This document shows, piece by piece, positions 56,410-64,000 of a DNA stretch of 64,000 nt. Numbering within the stretch: position 1 is the first letter of the stretch; each line of letters begins with the position of its first letter. The notes under the pieces are model-generated. The model was not told the origin of the DNA, ran no database searches, and saw only the letters and a program-made list of their open reading frames with translations. The translations under genes were made by a program, and so were the position numbers. Origin of the DNA: Halomonas ventosae (GTDB lineage: Bacteria > Pseudomonadota > Gammaproteobacteria > Pseudomonadales > Halomonadaceae); contig NZ_SNWH01000003.1 of NCBI RefSeq assembly GCF_004361885.1, forward strand, positions 62,001-126,000, read 5' to 3'.

Positions 56410-56923
56410 ACGCCTCGACCTTATCGAGTGGCAGCTCTGTCGACGTCTGGCCGGCTACAACGTACACCCACCCTGGCTGGCCCTGCTGCGCCTTTCCAGC
56501 AAGCTGGGGGACTGGCCGCTGTGGGTCGGACTGATCCTTGCCCAGCCGCTGCTCCAGCCCGCCGACAGCGGCCAGCGCATGGCCCAGTACACCGCCACGG
56601 CGCTGGTGGCCATCGGTCTCTACCGTGTGCTGAAGACCCGCCTGTGTCGCGAGCGGCCCTTCATCACTTTCACAGGCATTATTCACTGCAGCGAGCCTGC
56701 CCGCGACCGCTACAGCTTCCCGAGCGGCCATACCATGCATGCGGTGCTGTTCTGCGTGCTGACCGCCGCTCATGTTCCCTGGCTACTGCCCGGGCTGGTG
56801 CCTGCCGCAGTGTTGATTGCCGTCTCGCGGGTTGGCCTGGGGCTGCACTACATCAGCGACGTCGCGGCCGGCGCCCTGCTGGGGTTAGGCTTTGGCCTGG
56901 CCAGCCTCTATCTGGCCGGCTGA
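56381..56923 (+). CDS. PAP2-family membrane phosphatase
   Basis: A 180-residue protein with the three phosphatase motifs: KTRLCRERPF, PSGHTMH and SRVGLGLHYISDV. About four transmembrane helices surround them. PAP2 enzymes dephosphorylate lipid phosphates such as phosphatidic acid, PGP or undecaprenyl diphosphate. The ATG follows GGGAGA and lies within the glycosyltransferase gene, implying coupled translation. A 20-base tandem duplication spans its stop. Confidence 0.88.
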   Translation: MKLHPPAVFERLDLIEWQLCRRLAGYNVHPPWLALLRLSSKLGDWPLWVGLILAQPLLQPADSGQRMAQYTATALVAIGLYRVLKTRLCRERPFITFTGIIHCSEPARDRYSFPSGHTMHAVLFCVLTAAHVPWLLPGLVPAAVLIAVSRVGLGLHYISDVAAGALLGLGFGLASLYLAG

Positions 56924-56944
56924 CCCTGCATCTGGCCGGCTGAC
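56910..56944. repeat. 20-base-period tandem duplication at the PAP2 stop
   Basis: ATCTGGCCGGCTGAC occurs at 56910-56924 and again at 56930-56944. The first copy encodes the end of the PAP2 protein and its TGA; the second is just past it. A recent slippage event is the likely cause. Confidence 0.75.
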
Positions 56945-56989
56945 AGGGTGCCACTGGCCGCGAGCCGGTCGGGATGGCACGCTGTCGAA

Positions 56990-57619
56990 ATGTCCACCAC
57001 CAAGACGTGTCAAAGGGTCACCCTGCTCAACTCGCCGCTGCTGATTCTATTCACCGGCCTGCACGGCGAACCCGCCGCTGCCCAGGTGCTGGCGCGGCTT
57101 GACCGCGAGCTTGCCTGGCAGCGCCCTACCCTGCGCCTCTACGGGCGAGAGCATCCGATCCCGCGTCGCCAGCTGTGGATGGGTAGCCCCGAGGCCCGTT
57201 ACCGCTACTCGGGCCGGGACTTCCTGCCCGAGCCCTGGCATCCCGCAGTAACAGCGCTGCGCGACCGGGTGGTCAGCACGCTGGCCGATGCCGGCACTCG
57301 GGCCCGCTTCAACAGCGTGCTGCTTAACCGCTATGCGAACGGCGAGGAGCGCATGGGCTGGCACAGCGACGACGAGCCCGAGCTTGGCCCGGCGCCGCTG
57401 ATCGCGGCGGTCAGCCTCGGCGTCGAGCGGCCGTTGCGCTTCCGCTGGAAGGACCGCTCTGGCGAGGCCTTCAACGTCTGGCTGCCCCACGACAGTCTGT
57501 TGCTGATGGGCCCCGGCGTGCAAGAGAGGCTACAGCATGCCCTGCTGCCGCGCCGGCTTCCCGGGCTGCGTATCAGTCTGACCTTCCGCTGGGTGGCTCC
57601 GACGATGGGCGGAGCCTGA
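56990..57619 (+). CDS. AlkB-like 2-oxoglutarate/Fe(II) dioxygenase
   Basis: A 209-residue protein of the AlkB family that oxidatively removes alkyl lesions from nucleic acid bases. The iron ligands are in GWHSDDEPELG (His, Asp) and the distal LQHALLPR (His); the 2-oxoglutarate Arg is in RISLTFR. NSVLLNRYANGEERMGWH is typical of the ALKBH2/3-like branch. The ATG at 56990 is the first after the upstream gene with family similarity; GTG 56948 is an alternative. It is convergent to gcvT. Confidence 0.88.
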   Translation: MSTTKTCQRVTLLNSPLLILFTGLHGEPAAAQVLARLDRELAWQRPTLRLYGREHPIPRRQLWMGSPEARYRYSGRDFLPEPWHPAVTALRDRVVSTLADAGTRARFNSVLLNRYANGEERMGWHSDDEPELGPAPLIAAVSLGVERPLRFRWKDRSGEAFNVWLPHDSLLLMGPGVQERLQHALLPRRLPGLRISLTFRWVAPTMGGA

Positions 57620-57688
57620 TTCTTACCGTTCTTACCATGTAAAAACGGCCACCCCATTTTAGAGTAACGATAGGTGTGATTACGCAGA

Positions 57689-57704
57689 AAGATAACGGTA
57701 TAAA
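57689..57704. repeat. 16-base dispersed repeat, copy B
   Basis: AAGATAACGGTATAAA is identical to the copy at 33459-33474. It sits in the 100-base gap between the convergent AlkB-like gene and gcvT, about 15 bases from the gcvT stop. Confidence 0.6.
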
Positions 57705-57719
57705 ACGACGTTCACGCCA

Positions 57720-58829
57720 TCATCCTCGATGGTAGCCGGGTCTAACGAAAGGCATCTTGCTCACCGTCATCGGCAGGCGCTTGCCGCGCACCTCGGCATA
57801 CACCGTGGTGCCGACCTCACTGGCCTCGATGGCCACGTAGCCCATCGCCACAGGCCGACCAACACTGGGGCCGAAGCCCCCCGAGGTCACCCGTCCCAGC
57901 AACCTATCGTCAGCGTCGAAGAGTTGCGCGCCTTCGCGCACCGGGGCGCGGCCCTCGCCGAGCAGACCCACCCGCTTGCGGCGGTAGTCCTTCTCGGCCA
58001 CCTGGTGCAGGATCAGGTCGGCGCCGGGAAAGCCCCCTTCACGCTCGCCGCCGTGACGGCGCGGCTTGCCGATGGACCAGGTCAACCCCGCTTCTACTGG
58101 CGTGGTCTGGGTATCGATATCGTGGCCATAGAGGCACAGCCCGGCTTCGAGGCGCAGCGAGTCACGCGCTCCCAAGCCGATCGCCTCGACCTCGTCTTCC
58201 TCTATCAGGCGACGCGCCAGGGCCTCGGTGTCCTCAGCGGCCACCGAGATCTCGAAGCCGTCCTCGCCGGTGTAGCCGCTGCGGCTGACCCAGACCTCGA
58301 TGCCGCCGATGGTGAAGCGGCCATGCTGCATGAAGACCATCTCGCAGGCCTCGGGGCACAGGCGCTGCATCACCTCGGCCGCTTTTGGGCCCTGCAGGGC
58401 CAGCAGGCCCCGTTCGATCCCCTCTACCTCGTGGTCGGGCAGGCCGCGGCGCAGGTGGGCAATGTCTTGTTCGCGGCAGGCGGCATTGACCACCAGGTAG
58501 AGATGATCACCGCCATTGACCACCATCAGATCATCGAGAATGCCGCCCTCCTCGGCGGTGAATAGCGCATAGCGCTGCATGCCTTCAGCCAGCCCGACGA
58601 TATCCGCCGGCACCAGGGTCTCCAGCGCTTCGGCAGGATGCGATCCACGCACCAATATCTGTCCCATGTGGGAGACATCGAAGAGCCCGCAGGCGCGACG
58701 GGTATGCTCGTGCTCGCGCTTGACGCCGAGCGGGTACTGCACCGGCATCTCGTAGCCGGCGAAAGGCACCATCTTGGCGCCCAGTTCCATGTGCAGGGCG
58801 CGCAGAGGGGTATGCTTGAGTTCACTCAT
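57720..58829 (-). CDS. gcvT: Aminomethyltransferase (glycine cleavage T protein)
   Basis: A 369-residue T protein that moves the methylene group from lipoyl-H protein to tetrahydrofolate. Features: FAGYEMPVQYPLGVKREHEH, GLFDVSHMGQI, the folate-site segment SRSGYTGEDGFEI, LEAGLCLYGHDI and SGGFGPSVGRPVAMGYV. ATG 58829 (MSELKHTPL) is supported by homology. It is on the opposite strand from gcvHP and separated from them by the symporter gene, so the system is split between two transcripts. Confidence 0.95.
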   Translation of the reverse strand: MSELKHTPLRALHMELGAKMVPFAGYEMPVQYPLGVKREHEHTRRACGLFDVSHMGQILVRGSHPAEALETLVPADIVGLAEGMQRYALFTAEEGGILDDLMVVNGGDHLYLVVNAACREQDIAHLRRGLPDHEVEGIERGLLALQGPKAAEVMQRLCPEACEMVFMQHGRFTIGGIEVWVSRSGYTGEDGFEISVAAEDTEALARRLIEEDEVEAIGLGARDSLRLEAGLCLYGHDIDTQTTPVEAGLTWSIGKPRRHGGEREGGFPGADLILHQVAEKDYRRKRVGLLGEGRAPVREGAQLFDADDRLLGRVTSGGFGPSVGRPVAMGYVAIEASEVGTTVYAEVRGKRLPMTVSKMPFVRPGYHRG

Positions 58830-58855
58830 GTCGTCATCTCTCTTGGGCGGGGCCA

Positions 58856-58892
58856 ACGCAGGAGAGGTGTCCCAGGGACACCTCTCCTGCGT
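58856..58892 (-). terminator. 37-base near-perfect palindrome between the symporter gene and gcvT
   Basis: ACGCAGGAGAGGTGTCCC and GGGACACCTCTCCTGCGT flank a single A, so 18 bases pair on each side. It lies 10 bases after the symporter stop and 27 before the gcvT start, and should form a very stable hairpin on either strand. Confidence 0.7.
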
Positions 58893-58901
58893 CACTCACC
58901 C

Positions 58902-60356
58902 TCAGGATTTGTCGTGGTCCAGCTCCTCGCCCGGCAGGATCGTCTTGCCGTCGAAGTAGTCTCGGGACAGCTTGAAGACCACCGGCGACAGCAGCGCCAG
59001 AGCGATCAGGTTGGGAATGGCCATCATGGCGTTGAAGGTATCGGCCATCAGCCAGATGAAGCCCAGCTGGGCTATGGCACCCAGCGGGATCGCCAGCACG
59101 AACAGCACCCGGTAGAGCATGATCGAGCGAGTGCCGAACAGAAATTGAAAGCACTTCTCGCCGTAGAAGGACCAGCCCAGGATAGTGGTGAAGGCGAACA
59201 CTGCCAGCGCCAGCGAGACGATCTGGTTGCCCATGCCCGGCAGAGCGGCATCAAAGGAGAGCGCGGTCAGCGACGCCCCAGCCTCGCCCGTCTCCCAGAC
59301 ACCCGCGGTCAGGATGACCAGGGCAGTGATGGAGCAGACGAGGATGGTGTCAATGAAGGTGCCGAGCATGGCGATCAGGCCCTGACGGACTGGATCCTTG
59401 GTCTGTGCCGCGGCATGGGCAATGGGCGCGCTGCCCAGTCCGGCCTCGTTGGAAAAGATGCCGCGCGCCACACCGAAGCGGATCGCCGCCATCACCGCCG
59501 CGCCGGCGAAGCCACCCACCGCCGCATGCGGGTTGAAGGCATAGGTGAAGATCATGCCGAAGGCCCCACCGATCTGGTCGGCATTGATCACGAGCACGAC
59601 AAGCCCGGCCAGCACGTAGAGGATCCCCATGATCGGCACCAGCTTGCCGGCCACCTTGGCGATACGCCTAATGCCACCTATGATTACCGCCCCGGCCAGC
59701 ACCATGATCACCACACCGGTGATCCAGGGTGGCAGGCCGAAGGTGCTGTCCAGGGCATCCGCCACCGAGTTCGACTGCACCGTATTGCCGATTCCGAAGG
59801 CGGCCACGGCGCCGAAGAAGGCGAAGGCACCGCCCAGCCACAGCCATTTCTTGCCCAGGCCGTTCTTGATGTAGAACATCGGCCCACCGACGTGGTAACC
59901 GGTGCTGTCGGTCTCGCGGTAGCGTACTGCCAGTACCGCCTCGGCGAACTTGGTCGCCATGCCCACCAGGGCCGTGATCCACATCCAGAACACCGCCCCA
60001 GGCCCACCCAGAGCGATGGCGGTGGCCACACCGGCGATATTGCCGGTACCGATGGTCGCAGACAGCGCCGTCATCAGAGCATTGAAAGGCGAGATCTCAC
60101 CGTCGTCGTGTTTTTCGGGCGCCTTGCCCGGCGCGGGTTTCCTGTCACGACCCTGCCACATCAGTTTGAAGCCAGAACCGAGCTTGCGGATCGGCATCAG
60201 CTTCAGGCCGATCTGCAAGTAGAGCCCCACCCCCAGCAGCAGGATGAGCATCAATGGCCCCCACACCACGCCATTAATGTCAGTGAAGATACTGTTCAAG
60301 GTTTCCAAGAGAGTCTTCCTTAATCCAGGTTTATTGTTGTGACGCGCCATGCCCAT
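58902..60356 (-). CDS. Alanine/glycine:cation symporter (AGCS family)
   Basis: A 484-residue sodium-coupled amino-acid symporter with about 10-11 transmembrane helices. Family motifs: GEISPFNALMTALSATIGTG, GPGAVFWMWITALVGMATKF, GIFSNEAGLGSAPIAHAAA and TILGWSFYGEKC. ATG 60356 follows AGGGGAAC; the frame extends to 60404. Its place between gcvT and gcvHP makes glycine the likely substrate, linking uptake to cleavage. Confidence 0.92.
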   Translation of the reverse strand: MGMARHNNKPGLRKTLLETLNSIFTDINGVVWGPLMLILLLGVGLYLQIGLKLMPIRKLGSGFKLMWQGRDRKPAPGKAPEKHDDGEISPFNALMTALSATIGTGNIAGVATAIALGGPGAVFWMWITALVGMATKFAEAVLAVRYRETDSTGYHVGGPMFYIKNGLGKKWLWLGGAFAFFGAVAAFGIGNTVQSNSVADALDSTFGLPPWITGVVIMVLAGAVIIGGIRRIAKVAGKLVPIMGILYVLAGLVVLVINADQIGGAFGMIFTYAFNPHAAVGGFAGAAVMAAIRFGVARGIFSNEAGLGSAPIAHAAAQTKDPVRQGLIAMLGTFIDTILVCSITALVILTAGVWETGEAGASLTALSFDAALPGMGNQIVSLALAVFAFTTILGWSFYGEKCFQFLFGTRSIMLYRVLFVLAIPLGAIAQLGFIWLMADTFNAMMAIPNLIALALLSPVVFKLSRDYFDGKTILPGEELDHDKS

Positions 60357-60780
60357 GTTCCCCTCAGCAGCGAACAGGCGAAATGGCATGGACGAGCCAG
60401 ACATCGACGAAAGATCGACAGGACAAGCGCCTTCACAATAGCGGATATTACCATTGCCTCACCAGCCCGATGAAGCGGTGAAGGGACCACAGTGGCGGCA
60501 CGAACGATCTCGATTTTTTGTTTCCGATCGGAAACGTGGCCAGCCTACCGGCGGCAACACCCGCGAACAAGAGGAGAGTGCGGGATGCCAAGAAGACCTA
60601 CCTCCGCCTGGAAAAAGGCCCTGCCTGGGCCAACACTGGACGAACCGGCCGCGGCGGACCACCCTGTGAACGGGCCGAGGCGCACCATGCACTGGATCGG
60701 TCCACCGGGGGACTCGCCAAATGCCGACGATGGCGTTAGCATTCGCGGATCCGAAAACCTTTTTCGTATAGGAAATCACG
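60357..60780. other. 424-base divergent intergenic region, symporter/gcvH
   Basis: No gene was recognised. The region holds the perfect palindrome at 60520-60535 and lies between two glycine-related transcripts running outward. GAGGAGAGTGCGGGATG at about 60571-60587 recalls the start of a glycine aptamer, but I could not find the matching ACCGAAGG and CTCTCAGG segments. Frames near 60590-60740 are open on several strands but none looks like a protein. Confidence 0.5.
60520..60535. promoter_or_regulatory. Perfect palindrome, candidate operator upstream of gcvH and the symporter gene
   Basis: GTTTCCGATCGGAAAC is a 16-base perfect palindrome preceded by a T6 run, in the divergent region. Its size and symmetry fit a dimeric regulator site. 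No regulator gene is adjacent. Confidence 0.4.
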
Positions 60781-61173
60781 ATGAGCTCTATCCCCGCCAA
60801 CCTGCGCTATGCCGAAAGCCATGAATGGGTCCTCGACAATGGCGACGGTACCGTGACCATCGGCATCACCGACCATGCCCAGGAGGCACTGGGCGACGTG
60901 GTCTTCGTGGAGCTGCCCGAGGTGGGCCGCACCCTGGCCGTGGGCGACGAGTTTGGCGTCGTCGAGTCGGTCAAGGCCGCCTCCGACCTCTACGCCCCAG
61001 TCGCGGGTGAGATCCTTGAGGTCAACGAGGCTCTTGAGGACGCCCCCGAGACCCTCAACGAGTCGCCTTACGGGGATGGCTGGATCATGAAGGTGCGTCT
61101 CGAGGAGGCCAGCGCCCTCGACGACCTGCTCGATGCCGACGCCTACCAGGCCGTGGCCTCCGCCGAGGAGTGA
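60781..61173 (+). CDS. gcvH: Glycine cleavage system H protein
   Basis: A 130-residue lipoyl carrier. The lipoylated Lys65 is in [17 protein letters not shown], and the sequence starts with the typical [14 protein letters not shown]. It shuttles the aminomethyl group between GcvP, GcvT and the L protein (not in this window). gcvP follows after 145 bases that contain G/C-rich hairpins, for example around GGGGCGAGGCCCC. Confidence 0.96.
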   Translation: MSSIPANLRYAESHEWVLDNGDGTVTIGITDHAQEALGDVVFVELPEVGRTLAVGDEFGVVESVKAASDLYAPVAGEILEVNEALEDAPETLNESPYGDGWIMKVRLEEASALDDLLDADAYQAVASAEE

Positions 61174-61318
61174 TCCTCACCCCGGCGCCCCGTCCGGGCC
61201 GGCCAGCGGCTGCCGGCCAATGCGGCAGTGAAGCGCCTTTTCCGGCCTCGTCGATGACGGGGTCGGGCCATTTCGATGATTTCCGGGGCGAGGCCCCGTC
61301 ACGCAAACAGGGTATTCC

Positions 61319-64000
<2,682 letters not shown>

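Noticed and set aside
60560-60780. Glycine riboswitch upstream of gcvH
   Set aside because: Only a GGAGAG-like start is seen; the conserved CCGAAGG and CTCTCAGG parts are missing by eye.

Overview
The window is high-GC, densely packed gammaproteobacterial chromosome. Gene content and order resemble Pseudomonas and Halomonas: ruvC-ruvA-ruvB followed by tolQRAB-pal-cpoB, ubiG-mupP next to yciK, RegB/RegA, an AGCS symporter inside the gcv genes, and a broken NhaD Na+/H+ antiporter gene. A member of the Halomonadaceae is the best guess. I infer this from protein sequence and synteny only; there is no rRNA in the window. No tRNA, rRNA, CRISPR array or intact mobile element was seen.

Layout. 1-1.3 kb: the end of a Crp/Fnr regulator, a ferritin-like ORF, and a decapitated second Crp-type DNA-binding domain. 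1.3-13.3 kb: msrA, the tamA/tamB outer-membrane assembly pair, a coiled-coil membrane protein, sodB, galU with a degenerate UDP-glucose dehydrogenase-like gene, ubiG and a MupP-like phosphatase. 13.3-23.5 kb: yciK, cpoB-pal-tolBARQ, ruvBAC, aspS and an FmdB-type zinc-ribbon gene, all on the minus strand. ybgC and yebC, often interspersed here in relatives, are absent. 23.7-31.7 kb: a hydroxyacid dehydrogenase, ribokinase-like and nucleoside hydrolase operon, acylphosphatase, a 41-codon small ORF coupled to yihY, NadM-Nudix, a HypT-like LysR regulator and cardiolipin synthase. 31.8-40 kb: class I fumarase, uvrB, OsmC with an HMA-like partner, ygfZ, tatD and prfC.

40-45.4 kb is a genomic scar. 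It holds a kpsC 5' fragment fused to the 3' end of an alpha-oxoamine synthase gene (both typical of capsule loci), an intact cysD-cysNC pair, a broken IS481 transposase whose stop codon overlaps the cysD start, dkgB, and an internally deleted, frameshifted nhaD. The simplest reading is loss of a capsule or sulfation island and a salt-homeostasis gene through IS-mediated rearrangement.

45.4-57.6 kb: RegB/RegA redox two-component system, 3-hydroxybutyrate dehydrogenase, an inositol monophosphatase family protein, grxA, a DUF1338-like protein, scoAB (ketone-body CoA transferase) with a divergent LysR regulator, then an envelope cluster (acyltransferase, NlpD-like lipoprotein, glycosyltransferase, PAP2 phosphatase) and an AlkB-like dioxygenase. 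bdhA and scoAB together suggest 3-hydroxybutyrate to acetoacetyl-CoA metabolism. 57.7-64 kb: the glycine cleavage genes, with gcvT and an alanine/glycine symporter on the minus strand and gcvH-gcvP on the plus strand; gcvP runs off the window.

Most of the window is core genome. I see no convincing new multi-gene system. The best leads are the degenerate dehydrogenase next to galU, the capsule/IS/nhaD scar around cysDNC, the CXXC-less HMA/OsmC pair, the YihY-coupled small ORF, and the DUF1338-like protein that appears to lack metal ligands.
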